Source of the DNA: an uncultured delta proteobacterium
GTDB taxonomy: Bacteria; RBG-13-61-14; DRUE01
Reading direction: 5' to 3'
Length of the DNA stretch: 31,298 nucleotides
NCBI GenBank assembly: GCA_903930515.1
Contig: CAIYYW010000045.1
Coordinates: 1-31,298 of the forward strand
The position numbers and the translations under genes are program-made. The number at the start of each line of letters is the position of its first letter. Position 1 is the stretch's first letter. Under the pieces are notes generated by a model that made no database searches, was not told where the DNA came from, and saw nothing but the letters and a program-made list of their open reading frames with translations. Shown piece after piece: positions 8,214 to 15,705 of this stretch.

Positions 8214-8656
8214 TGAAAGAATTTAAAGGAAGGGGAATCATCGGCGGTCGGGTTCAGGGCAAGGCCCTGGTGACAGCGCATCCGCTCAACCTGACCTCCG
8301 GTCTTTCCAAGCCGCTTAACCTGTTCAACCGTCTGGCCGGGGTTTATTACGACCGCCATCACGAGCTTTATAAGCAAGACTTGTTTGATCGGATACTGGT
8401 TTTCCCGCAGACCATCGGGTCAACCTTCACCGGGATGGTGGTTTTGGAAACCATCCGGAGGGGGCGCGCGCCCAAGGCGATCATCGTCCAATCCGCGGAC
8501 CCGCTGCTCGCTTCGGGGCTGATCCTGGCCGAGGTCTGGCTCCCGCGCAAGGTCCCCTTTTTGGAAATCCCGGAGCCGGACCTGTTCAACCTGATCCGCA
8601 CCGGCGATTTGGTTGAAGTTGACGGCGATGCTGGAGTTGTGAAAATCCTGGGCTGA
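8213..8656 (+). CDS. Aconitase X swivel (small) subunit, DUF126
   Basis: A 147-aa DUF126 protein, the small swivelling domain that completes the active site of aconitase X enzymes. It has the expected GRGIIGGRVQGKALV start, the central PQTIGSTFTGMVVLE (counterpart of the GSTTGSYVL-type loop) and RAPKAIIVQSADPLLASG. Its ATG shares one base with the large-subunit TGA (TGATG), so the two are translationally coupled and likely form a heterodimer. Two-subunit organisation is typical of the archaeal-type enzymes; many bacterial ones are fused. Confidence 0.87.
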   Translation: MKEFKGRGIIGGRVQGKALVTAHPLNLTSGLSKPLNLFNRLAGVYYDRHHELYKQDLFDRILVFPQTIGSTFTGMVVLETIRRGRAPKAIIVQSADPLLASGLILAEVWLPRKVPFLEIPEPDLFNLIRTGDLVEVDGDAGVVKILG

Positions 8657-8671
8657 CCGTCATCCATCTTA

Positions 8672-8691
8672 TCAACCCCTCAACCCCTCAA
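8672..8691. repeat. Short tandem octamer TCAACCCC, two and a half copies
   Basis: TCAACCCC occurs twice in tandem (8672-8679, 8680-8687) followed by TCAA in the 122-bp spacer between the aconitase X operon and serS. It may be a relative of the heptamer repeats elsewhere in the window, but its period is 8 and no function is apparent. The rest of the spacer holds the serS promoter; I see no terminator. Confidence 0.6.
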
Positions 8692-8714
8692 TGCTTCTCC
8701 CAACAATTCCTCTG

Positions 8715-8743
8715 TTGATTAGTTCCCTTTCCAGTGATAAATT
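8715..8743 (+). promoter_or_regulatory. Predicted promoter of serS
   Basis: -35 TTGATT (8715-8720), 17-nt spacer, -10 TAAATT (8738-8743). The start site would be near 8750, leaving a leader of roughly 28 nt with an AAGAGGG ribosome-binding site (8764-8770). The leader is too short for a T-box. Confidence 0.5.
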
Positions 8744-8778
8744 ATGGGGGCCGTTTAAGAAAAAAGAGGGCTGGCCGA

Positions 8779-10068
8779 ATGATTGACTTGAAATTGATCC
8801 TGCAAAATACAGAAGAAGCGCAAAGGAAACTTTCGCTTCGCCACGAGGATTATGATCTGGCCAAGATCCGGGAGTTGGCTGAAAAACGAGTCCGGATCCA
8901 GACCCAACTGGACCAGGCGCGCTCGGAAAGGAATCGTATTTCCAAGGAAATCGGCAACCTGATCCGGCAGGGCAAAACGGAAGATGCGGAAAGGCTTAAG
9001 GCCGAGGCCGGCCTGATCCCGTCCCAGATGGAGAGCCTGGACCAGGAATTCCATCAGGCGGAATCGGAAATAAACGGGCTGCTGCTCCAGATCCCCAACC
9101 TTCCGGACCAGAGCGTGCCGGTCGGGGCGAGCGATCAGGACAATAAAGTGGAGCGGGTGATCGGCCATCCCCGTAGTTTCAGTTTCAAGCCCAAAGACCA
9201 TATTGAGCTGGGAGAGAGTCTCGGGATTATGGACTTTGAGGCCGCGGCCCGGATCGCCGGGGCCAGGTTCAGCCTGCTGATCGGAGACGGCGCGCGGCTG
9301 GAGCGAAGCCTGATCAATTTTATGCTCAACCTGCATACGCGCGACCACGGCTACACCGAAATCCTGCCGCCATTTATGGGCAACCCCGACACCTTCCTTG
9401 CTTCCGGCCATCTCCCGAAATTTGAGCAGGAATTGTTCAAGGTTCAACCGTTCGGTTGGTATTTGGTGCCGACCGCGGAGGTTCCTTTGACCAATATTTA
9501 CCGCGACCAGATCATCAACGACACTGATCTTCCGATCAAGCTCTGCGCCTATACCCCCTGTTTCCGGAGCGAGGCCAGCTCTTACGGCAAGGACATCCGG
9601 GGGCTGATCCGATTGCATTTGTTTGACAAGGTGGAGCTATACAAATTCGTTGCCCCGGACCAATCGTTCCAGGAACTTGAGGGCTTGGTCAAGGACGCGG
9701 GCAAGGTCTTGGAATTGCTCGGCCTGCCCTACCGGGTGGTATCCCTTTGCACGGCTGACCTGGGATTTTCCTCGGCCAAAACCTACGACCTGGAAGTATG
9801 GCTGCCCGGACAGAACTGTTATCGCGAGATCAGTTCCTGTTCCAACTGCTCGGATTTCCAGGCCAGGCGCGCCGGGATCCGGTTCAAGAAATCCGGCCGG
9901 AAAGGAACCGAACTGGTCCATACCTTGAACGGGTCCGGACTGGCGGTGGGAAGGACAATGGTGGCGATCCTGGAGAATTTCCAGGAAGAGGATGGGACGG
10001 TCCGGATTCCGGAAGCGCTCTGGGATTATATGGGGAAGAAGGAAATAAATCCTTCTAAAAAATTGTAA
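8779..10068 (+). CDS. serS: Serine--tRNA ligase
   Basis: Class II synthetase charging tRNA-Ser. The 429-aa protein has the N-terminal long coiled-coil arm that grips the long variable arm of tRNA-Ser (about residues 25-105, charged helices), class II motif 2 ([19 protein letters not shown]) and motif 3 ([16 protein letters not shown]). [10 protein letters not shown] is the standard N-terminus, and ATG 8779 has AAGAGGG 8 nt upstream; the in-frame ATG at 8734 overlaps the promoter and is rejected. Two tRNA-Ser genes occur further along the window. The next gene starts 16 nt downstream across a heptamer repeat, suggesting cotranscription. Confidence 0.97.
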   Translation: MIDLKLILQNTEEAQRKLSLRHEDYDLAKIRELAEKRVRIQTQLDQARSERNRISKEIGNLIRQGKTEDAERLKAEAGLIPSQMESLDQEFHQAESEINGLLLQIPNLPDQSVPVGASDQDNKVERVIGHPRSFSFKPKDHIELGESLGIMDFEAAARIAGARFSLLIGDGARLERSLINFMLNLHTRDHGYTEILPPFMGNPDTFLASGHLPKFEQELFKVQPFGWYLVPTAEVPLTNIYRDQIINDTDLPIKLCAYTPCFRSEASSYGKDIRGLIRLHLFDKVELYKFVAPDQSFQELEGLVKDAGKVLELLGLPYRVVSLCTADLGFSSAKTYDLEVWLPGQNCYREISSCSNCSDFQARRAGIRFKKSGRKGTELVHTLNGSGLAVGRTMVAILENFQEEDGTVRIPEALWDYMGKKEINPSKKL

Positions 10069-10083
10069 ATTGTAAAGGGTAAA
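10063..10083 (+). repeat. Three tandem heptamers at the serS/thyA-like junction
   Basis: TTGTAAA TTGTAAA followed directly by GGGTAAA fills the sequence from the serS stop codon to one base before ATG 10085. The third unit (GGGTAAA) probably supplies the ribosome-binding GGG. It resembles the GGTNAA-type heptamers in other spacers of the window. Confidence 0.65.
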
Positions 10084-10084
10084 G

Positions 10085-11017
10085 ATGGAAATTAAGGACC
10101 TGATTGAAAAACGGATCAAGGAAAACAAAATTCTGGTGGAGTTGGAATCCGGCCCCGGGCAGATTCCGGTGCTGGCCGCGGTGGGCAAGGGGCTGGCCGA
10201 GGCCTGGGAAAATTCCCTGCTCGCGCTCTGCGCCTTTGGCTGTGAAGTAAGGACCGAGTATGACCGGAAGGACCAGGCGGGGAATTATGAGGATCCTCCC
10301 AGCAAGGATTGCAGTATGCGGATGGTGGTGGAATCCCCTATGTCCGAGCCGATGATTCACCGGGCCTTCCCGGGCGGGCTGGAGGATTTGGAGGAATACC
10401 GGATGGAGGTGGTGGACGGGATCAAGGACGGCTGGATCCGCGACCCGATCGATCCCAATGACCGGCGCTGGGAATATACCTACCACGAGCGGCTGTTCGC
10501 GTATAAGAGAACCCAGGGCGAACCCGCGATTGATCAGTTGAAGGTTCTGGCGGAAAAGCTCGCGAAAACGCCTCATACCCGGAGGGCGCAGGCCATCACC
10601 TGGCAGGTCTGGATGGACCCGGAGATTGAGCATCCGCCCTGCTTGCAGAGCCTCTGGTTCCGGCTGATGCCCATTGAGAAAGATCACTACCGGCTCAACC
10701 TTAACCAGCGCTTCCGCAGCCGGGACGCTTATGACGCCGCGTTTATGAACTGCTTTGCTTTGGTATTCCTGATGGAAAAGGTCGCCCGGCTGATCCAGGA
10801 CCAGGCTGGTTTCCAGGTCAGCCTGGGAAGGTATGTGGACGAGTCGGATTCCTACCATATTTACGGACACCGATTGGATGATTTTAAAAGCAGGTTCCTG
10901 AAACAATGCCTGAATCGAAAATTCGAAGAACGCACCTGGACCCTTGAATTCGCCCAGCCTTTTTTCGACCAGGCCCGGCCCAATATCCTGGACAAGGTTA
11001 AAAAAATGAATCGCTGA
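10085..11017 (+). CDS. thyA: Thymidylate synthase, divergent ThyA superfamily
   Basis: A 310-aa protein whose C-terminal two thirds match thymidylate synthase residue by residue. It has an Arg pair R166-R167 exactly 20 residues before the nucleophile C186 (HPPC), the pyrimidine-binding R211-S212-x-D214, N222 eight residues after that Asp (as D169/N177 in E. coli ThyA), and the H258-x-Y260 pair. Asn at 222 favours dUMP over dCMP. The N-terminal third (1-150) is unlike classical ThyA and lacks an obvious Arg-rich loop; R56 or nearby may serve. It could be an archaeal-type thymidylate synthase or a nucleotide hydroxymethylase. The predicted reaction is dUMP methylation with methylene-tetrahydrofolate. 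It is the probable second gene of the serS transcript. Confidence 0.75.
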   Translation: MEIKDLIEKRIKENKILVELESGPGQIPVLAAVGKGLAEAWENSLLALCAFGCEVRTEYDRKDQAGNYEDPPSKDCSMRMVVESPMSEPMIHRAFPGGLEDLEEYRMEVVDGIKDGWIRDPIDPNDRRWEYTYHERLFAYKRTQGEPAIDQLKVLAEKLAKTPHTRRAQAITWQVWMDPEIEHPPCLQSLWFRLMPIEKDHYRLNLNQRFRSRDAYDAAFMNCFALVFLMEKVARLIQDQAGFQVSLGRYVDESDSYHIYGHRLDDFKSRFLKQCLNRKFEERTWTLEFAQPFFDQARPNILDKVKKMNR

Positions 11018-11053
11018 CCCGCGCGCCGAAAAGAACACCTCCATTGTTGCTCC

Positions 11054-11082
11054 TTGACATTCCCCCTGATTTAAGATACAAT
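11054..11082 (+). promoter_or_regulatory. Strong predicted sigma70-type promoter of carD
   Basis: A perfect -35 TTGACA (11054-11059), 17-nt spacer and -10 TACAAT (11077-11082) form one of the strongest promoters in the window. The start site would be near 11089, giving a leader of about 198 nt before carD. Confidence 0.75.
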
Positions 11083-11088
11083 CACTAT

Positions 11089-11286
11089 CATCTGAAGCTG
11101 ATCCGATGCGGCTAATCCTCCAAGTTCCCAGGTTGATGCTGAAGCAGAATCAGAGGAGTTACTCTTAACTTATTGAAATATAGACTTAAACAGGGGGAAA
11201 TGAGAGGAAATAATAATAGCTTCAACCTAAACTTCCAAAGACTGCGCCAACTCCCACCGGTTGAAAAATTTTTAAAAGGAGAGCGA
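11089..11286 (+). other. Long 5' leader of carD
   Basis: About 198 nt separate the predicted start site from the carD ATG, much longer than any other leader here. It contains a possible 20-codon ORF (ATG 11105 to TAA) without a Shine-Dalgarno site, and a 7-bp inverted repeat TTCAACC (11221-11227) / GGTTGAA (11259-11265) that ends 10 nt before the AAGGAG ribosome-binding site. I do not recognise a known riboswitch or leader family. Regulation through this leader is an inference. Confidence 0.4.
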
Positions 11287-11772
11287 ATGTTTAAAATCGG
11301 GGACACCGCGGTATATCCGGCTTATGGTGTGGGCGTGGTTGAGAGCATTCAAAGCCGGGAGATTTCCGGCCTGGAGAGGATTTTTTATGTTCTGCGGCTG
11401 ATGGATACGGATATGACCATAATGATCCCCAGGGATAATGCCCCGGATGTCGGGATGCGCGCCCTGATCTCTGCGCGCGAAGTCCCCCGGGTGATGAGCA
11501 TCCTGAAGCAGAAGAAGAACATCAAGGTCAATCCTCAAACCTGGAACCGGAGGCAGCGGGAGTATATGGATAAGATCAAAACCGGCTCAATTTATGTGAT
11601 CGCGGAAGTGCTCCGGGAATTGTATCTGCTCAAGCTGGACAAGGATTTGAGCTTCGGGGAGAAAAAGGTCCTGGACACTGCTAGGAATCTGCTGGTCAGG
11701 GAGTTGAGCCTGGTCCAGAAAACCGACGAGAAAAAGGTGGAAAAGCAGATTGATAAAATACTCAACATCTAA
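11287..11772 (+). CDS. carD: CarD/CdnL family transcriptional regulator
   Basis: A 161-aa protein of the CarD/CdnL family, which binds the RNA polymerase beta subunit and stabilises open promoter complexes, especially at rRNA and housekeeping promoters. The N-terminal RNAP-interaction domain starts with the typical MFKIGDTAVYPAYGVGVVE (1-19). The C-terminal helical domain (about 70-161) includes WNRRQREYMDKI and LSFGEKKVLDTARNLL. ATG 11287 is chosen because AAGGAG lies 5 nt upstream and the family begins here; upstream in-frame starts (TTG 11173, ATG 11200) would add an atypical extension. It is expressed from a strong promoter and followed 42 nt later by a small Cys-rich gene. Confidence 0.93.
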   Translation: MFKIGDTAVYPAYGVGVVESIQSREISGLERIFYVLRLMDTDMTIMIPRDNAPDVGMRALISAREVPRVMSILKQKKNIKVNPQTWNRRQREYMDKIKTGSIYVIAEVLRELYLLKLDKDLSFGEKKVLDTARNLLVRELSLVQKTDEKKVEKQIDKILNI

Positions 11773-11814
11773 GATATTTTTGCCTAGCGCCATTTTTTAA
11801 AAATTATTGCCCTG

Positions 11815-12066
11815 ATGCCCATTGACCAATACGATTCTCTGGAACTCCGCTGCCTCAAGCTGGGCGGGCAAGTGCCTTTCAAATATTGCCGGACCGTTGA
11901 CAAGCCCTTCTGCGCCAGGATCATCTCCTGCTGGGCGACTCGGATGGACATCGGGACTTTTCTGGCCGGTAATTTTTCGCCGGAACAAATTCAATCCTGC
12001 CTGGAAACGAAACAGCCGACAAAGCTGGAACAGATTTTCAAGACCATTGACAAAATCAAACCCTGA
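11815..12066 (+). CDS. Small cysteine-rich protein, unknown function
   Basis: An 83-aa protein with five cysteines (C13, C25, C33, C39, C62) in the arrangement C-x11-C-x7-C-x5-CW. I recall a small-protein type of the form CxxLGxxVxFxYC...PCxxxxxCW in various bacteria, without known function. Four cysteines in the N-terminal half could bind a metal. There is no signal peptide or membrane helix. It follows carD by 42 nt. It also has its own weak promoter-like sequence of the leaderless layout (TTGCCT 11780-11785, 16-nt spacer, AATTAT 11802-11807, 7 nt to ATG) and no Shine-Dalgarno site. Confidence 0.65.
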   Translation: MPIDQYDSLELRCLKLGGQVPFKYCRTVDKPFCARIISCWATRMDIGTFLAGNFSPEQIQSCLETKQPTKLEQIFKTIDKIKP

Positions 12067-12078
12067 TTTTGCGCAGAC

Positions 12079-12108
12079 GGAGCATCCACCGGCTCGCCGC
12101 TCCTTTTT
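12079..12108 (+). terminator. Possible rho-independent terminator after the carD unit
   Basis: GGAGC (12079-12083) and GCTCC (12099-12103) can form a 5-bp stem with a 15-nt loop, followed by TTTTT (12104-12108). It sits in the convergent gap between the small Cys-rich gene and the acyltransferase gene. The short stem and large loop make this weak. Confidence 0.35.
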
Positions 12109-12111
12109 CAA

Positions 12112-13431
12112 TCATCTGAACAACTCTTCCTGGAAGAAAGCGAGAAACTTTTTCGCGTCCAGCCCCTGAGAATGGGCAATGGCAAAACTGATGGAGTCTC
12201 CGACTCCCGCGGCAGTGAACATCGGTCCGGCTTTTTCAATATAGGGAAGCGTGAAGCCGAAATGGATCGGATGACAATCTCCGAACCGGAGCTGGTCCGG
12301 GGACACGGTTCCGAGGTTGCTGAAGATAATGGAGGTGCGCAAAATCCGCATCAATTTGCCGGCGTCCAGATGACGATAAACCGCCATCAGAGGCTTCAGC
12401 GGAAGGATATTGATGGGAAGAATGGAGAGGGAAGCCAACGCCAGAGCGCTTTGAGCCTTCTTCTCCTTCATTGACCTTTGATTCACGAGCCGATAAAGTC
12501 TCTCCGGGTCGGCAAGCTCGGAGCCGTTAATTTGAATGGAAAATCCGCCCAGGATATTCCCGACCGCGCGCCATTCCCCATCTTCAATCAAAGCCCCGGG
12601 AGCTACCCTTCCCCAGGGTCGCAGGTCTTGCGGGATCAGATATTTCAGCAGATTGATCTTGCCGTTCCAGCGAAGATAAGTCCGGGCAAGCGCGGAGATG
12701 AAAAGGTCGTTAACCGTGATCCCGAGCGATTTGCACCGGGAGATAATTCCGGCGCGGGAATCTCCGGAAAAAAATAACGGCGTAAAAACGCCGGCGCCCG
12801 TCGTCGGCGCATCCAGCAGATCGCATCGGGCAGAGCCCAGCATCCTGCCCCACACTTTAAAGCCCTGGGCGATCAGGCTCATCCGCCGGCGGAACGAATA
12901 CTGTTGATATATTATGTTGGGAATCCGATCTTTGCGGAACTTCGGACGGATGGATTCCTTCCCGGACGCCAGAGAGGTGTAATGGTCCGCCAAGGCTGAG
13001 ATCAAGTGCCGAATCCCTCTGCCATCGCAAGCCACGTGATGAACATTTATGCCGAGGAAAGCCAAACTTTTTCCGCGCACCAGGCAAAAGGCTGAAAGCG
13101 GACCTTTTTGCATATTTAAAGGCGTACGAAAAAAATTAAGCAAAGGCTCCGGGATGGACTCCGGATCATCCGTAGCATCGTCAGACACTGATAGCGGTGG
13201 CTCAAGCGATTCCGGCAATACATATCTGGACCGAATCCAGCCGGGCTTGAGGCCCGAGGCAATGGCCGGGAATTCTTCTAAAACCCCGATCACCGCCTTT
13301 CTTAAAATTTCCGGATCAGGCGCGCGATCCAAAACCACCCAGCCGTGAATATTGACCGGGAACAAAGCCTCCAGCGCCTCGGCGCTCATATCAAAGGTCT
13401 GGATGGGGATAGGAAAACTAGGGACAGCCAC
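12112..13431 (-). CDS. Condensation-domain superfamily acyltransferase
   Basis: A 439-aa protein of the CoA-dependent acyltransferase/condensation superfamily (NRPS condensation domains, PapA, wax ester synthase, alcohol acetyltransferase). The catalytic HHxxxDG motif is intact as HHVACDG about 130 residues in, and the family's second-half SNxG-type motif appears as IFSNLGTVSPDQL. It is a stand-alone single domain without carrier or adenylation domains, so it probably acylates a lipid, sugar or alcohol from an acyl-CoA or acyl carrier; the substrate cannot be told. The GTG start at 13431 follows recR's stop by 6 bp, with AGAGG 11 nt upstream. An ATG at 13389 is an alternative start. It is probably cotranscribed with dnaX and recR. 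Confidence 0.78.
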   Translation of the reverse strand: MAVPSFPIPIQTFDMSAEALEALFPVNIHGWVVLDRAPDPEILRKAVIGVLEEFPAIASGLKPGWIRSRYVLPESLEPPLSVSDDATDDPESIPEPLLNFFRTPLNMQKGPLSAFCLVRGKSLAFLGINVHHVACDGRGIRHLISALADHYTSLASGKESIRPKFRKDRIPNIIYQQYSFRRRMSLIAQGFKVWGRMLGSARCDLLDAPTTGAGVFTPLFFSGDSRAGIISRCKSLGITVNDLFISALARTYLRWNGKINLLKYLIPQDLRPWGRVAPGALIEDGEWRAVGNILGGFSIQINGSELADPERLYRLVNQRSMKEKKAQSALALASLSILPINILPLKPLMAVYRHLDAGKLMRILRTSIIFSNLGTVSPDQLRFGDCHPIHFGFTLPYIEKAGPMFTAAGVGDSISFAIAHSQGLDAKKFLAFFQEELFR

Positions 13432-13437
13432 CTATTT

Positions 13438-14034
13438 TTAAACCTCTTGCCGTCCGCCTATGGCGAACTTGAGGCTTTCGGAATCCAGGTATTCAATGCT
13501 GGCGGCAATCGGCATCCCCCGGGCCAGCCGGGTGACCCGCACCTTGAAATCCTTGAGCTTGTCGCTCAAATATTGCGAGGTGGCCTCGCCTTCCTGACTG
13601 GAACTCAGGGCCAGGATCAATTCCTTGACCTGGCCGGATTCCAGCCGCTTGAACAACTCGTTGATCCGGAGTTTTTCCGGCCCGATCGCGAACCTGGGCG
13701 AAAGCAGGCCGCCGAGGATATGGTATCGGCCTTTGAAGCTATTGGTCTTTTCAATCACCTTGACCGTCTTCCCGTCCTCAACCACCATCAGCGCGCTTTG
13801 ATCGCGGCCGCTGTCCGAACAAACCGCGCACGGGTCGGAAACCGAATAATCCCCGCACCCCGAGCAGTTTTTAACTTCTTCCCTCAACTCGGAAAAAACC
13901 TTGGCCAAATCGGGCAAGGTCTCCCTACCCTCTCCCAACAGCCAGTAAACCATCCGGGCCGCGCTTTTTTCGCCGATCCCGGGCAGCCGGGCCAGACCCT
14001 TGATCGCCTTATCAATCGGATTCTTTTCCTTCAC
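13438..14034 (-). CDS. recR: Recombination protein RecR
   Basis: RecR acts with RecF and RecO to load RecA on gapped DNA. The 198-aa length is normal for the family. Visible features are the N-terminal helix-hairpin-helix (LARLPGIGEKSAARMVYWLL), a C4 zinc finger (C57, C60, C69, C72), the Toprim domain (about 80-175) and GRYHILGGLLSP, a hallmark of the family. Its ATG overlaps the dnaX stop (ATGA, 4 bp), showing translational coupling. The usual ybaB/ebfC gene between dnaX and recR is absent. Confidence 0.97.
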   Translation of the reverse strand: MKEKNPIDKAIKGLARLPGIGEKSAARMVYWLLGEGRETLPDLAKVFSELREEVKNCSGCGDYSVSDPCAVCSDSGRDQSALMVVEDGKTVKVIEKTNSFKGRYHILGGLLSPRFAIGPEKLRINELFKRLESGQVKELILALSSSQEGEATSQYLSDKLKDFKVRVTRLARGMPIAASIEYLDSESLKFAIGGRQEV

Positions 14035-15674
14035 TTGATCTTGATCTCCTCCAAGCGCGCGCCGAAAATCTCCACCGCCTTCTGCACCAGCGGATGATTA
14101 AGCAGCTCCTGCTGAATTTTTTCCCGCTTGATTCCAGGGGGCAAAACGGCTTCCGACGCCGGGCCGGAATTGGCCGTGGCCTGACAGATAACCTTCAAGT
14201 CCTTTCCGAAAAATTCGCTCGCCAGATGGGCGATCTGTGCCACCCGCGAGGGCTCCGCGAGAAAATCCAGGCAGAAATCGTTTTGCCCGAACTCTACCCG
14301 GATAATTCCGTTTTCCTCCCCGCTGAATTTCCCGTTCTTGAGCATCCCGCCCAGACCGGGCCAACCCTTGGCCAAAAACCCCAGGAATCCCGGCCAGGTC
14401 CTGGGCTCCGGGCTGGACTCGGCCTTGAGCCCGCCCTCCGGGCCGCCTTCCTTGACCGGACCGGCTTGGGAGGGGCTGGGGCCTCCCTCCAGTTCAAAAT
14501 CATCCCGGCTCAAGTTGAGTTTGCCCGACCCCAAATCTTTTTTCAAGGTTTCCAACTCGCTCAATAATTCTTCAACCCTCAGCATCGGCTTGAGCGAGGC
14601 CGCCTTGACCAGGACGAATTCCAGCACCACCTTGGGATGCTCGGTCCGACCCATCCGGTCCTCGGCCTGGAGCAAGAACTCAAAAACCGGCAAGAGCACA
14701 TCCTCGCTCACCGGGTTGACCTGCTTCTTCATTTCCTCCAACTCGGGATCGCTCAATTCCACCAGCTGCGCCGGGTCCTCCACAAACTTCACCACCAGCA
14801 AATCCCGGAAATGGTCGGTCAGCTCTTTCAGGAATTGCTTCAGGTCATACCCGCTCTCATAAACCAGGTCCAAAATCTCCAGCGCCTTTTTCGGCCTGGC
14901 ATTGACCAGGGCCTCGCTCAAATCAAACAGATGCCTCCGGTCAACCGTGGCCAGAAGCTCGTTCAGTTTCTGGTCCTGGATTTCCTTTCCGGAAAAACTC
15001 ACCGCCTGGTCCAGCAGGCTGATCCCGTCCCGCAAGCTCCCCTCGGCCTGCCGCGCCAGAAGCCTCAAGCCCGGATCGCTGATCTTGATCCCTTCCTCCT
15101 TGCTGATCGCCCGGAGCCGGCTGATGATCATCTGGGGAGGAATCCTCCGGAAATCAAACCGCTGACAGCGCGACTGGATGGTCTGAGGAACCTTGTGAGG
15201 CTCGGTGGTGGCGAAGACAAAAAAGACATGATCGGGAGGCTCTTCCAAAGTCTTGAGCAAAGCGTTGAACGCTCCCCGGCTCAGCATATGGACCTCGTCA
15301 ATGATATAAATCCGGTAGGGGCTGGAACTAGGCCGGTATTGCACCGACTCCCGCAATTGGCGAACATCGTCCACCCCGGTGTTGCTGGCTCCGTCTATCT
15401 CCTGAACATCCATACTGTTCCCCTGCGTAATCTGACGGCAGGACGGACATTGATCGCAGGGGGTGTCGGTCGGGCCCTTCTCGCAATTGAGCGCCTTGGC
15501 CAACAGGCGCGCCATAGTGGTCTTGCCCACTCCCCGGGGACCGGTGAACAGGAGCGCGTGCGGCACCCGTTCCATCTTGATCGCGTTCTTCAGGGTCTGG
15601 GTGATGGACTCCTGGCCAACCACCTGGTCAAAATTCTGCGGTCTCCATTTCCGCGCTAATACCAGATATGACAA
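14031..15674 (-). CDS. dnaX: DNA polymerase III subunit gamma/tau
   Basis: Clamp-loader ATPase of 547 aa. It shows Walker A GPRGVGKTT (45-53), the four zinc cysteines C64, C73, C76, C79, Walker B IIDEVHML, sensor 1 FATTEPHK and the SRC (arginine-finger) motif in IQSRCQRFDF, then domain III and a Pro/Gly-rich linker leading to a tau-type C-terminus. The frame is open further upstream, but the start is placed at TTG 15674: the protein then begins with the family's standard SYLVLARKWRP and has AAAGGAG 5 nt upstream. Longer forms would overlap the SRP RNA. An A6 run at 14543-14538 lies at the domain III/linker boundary. Confidence 0.95.
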   Translation of the reverse strand: MSYLVLARKWRPQNFDQVVGQESITQTLKNAIKMERVPHALLFTGPRGVGKTTMARLLAKALNCEKGPTDTPCDQCPSCRQITQGNSMDVQEIDGASNTGVDDVRQLRESVQYRPSSSPYRIYIIDEVHMLSRGAFNALLKTLEEPPDHVFFVFATTEPHKVPQTIQSRCQRFDFRRIPPQMIISRLRAISKEEGIKISDPGLRLLARQAEGSLRDGISLLDQAVSFSGKEIQDQKLNELLATVDRRHLFDLSEALVNARPKKALEILDLVYESGYDLKQFLKELTDHFRDLLVVKFVEDPAQLVELSDPELEEMKKQVNPVSEDVLLPVFEFLLQAEDRMGRTEHPKVVLEFVLVKAASLKPMLRVEELLSELETLKKDLGSGKLNLSRDDFELEGGPSPSQAGPVKEGGPEGGLKAESSPEPRTWPGFLGFLAKGWPGLGGMLKNGKFSGEENGIIRVEFGQNDFCLDFLAEPSRVAQIAHLASEFFGKDLKVICQATANSGPASEAVLPPGIKREKIQQELLNHPLVQKAVEIFGARLEEIKIK

Positions 15675-15705
15675 TTCCGCTCCTTTTCCCCTTTCCCGGA
15701 AATCT

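Noticed and set aside
10055-11044. Minus-strand open frame of 329 codons opposite the thymidylate synthase gene
   Set aside because: The plus-strand frame has a conserved active site with exact ThyA spacing; the minus frame matches nothing and is low-complexity.
14637-15659. Plus-strand open frame of 340 codons opposite dnaX
   Set aside because: dnaX motifs are unambiguous on the minus strand; this is a compositional shadow.
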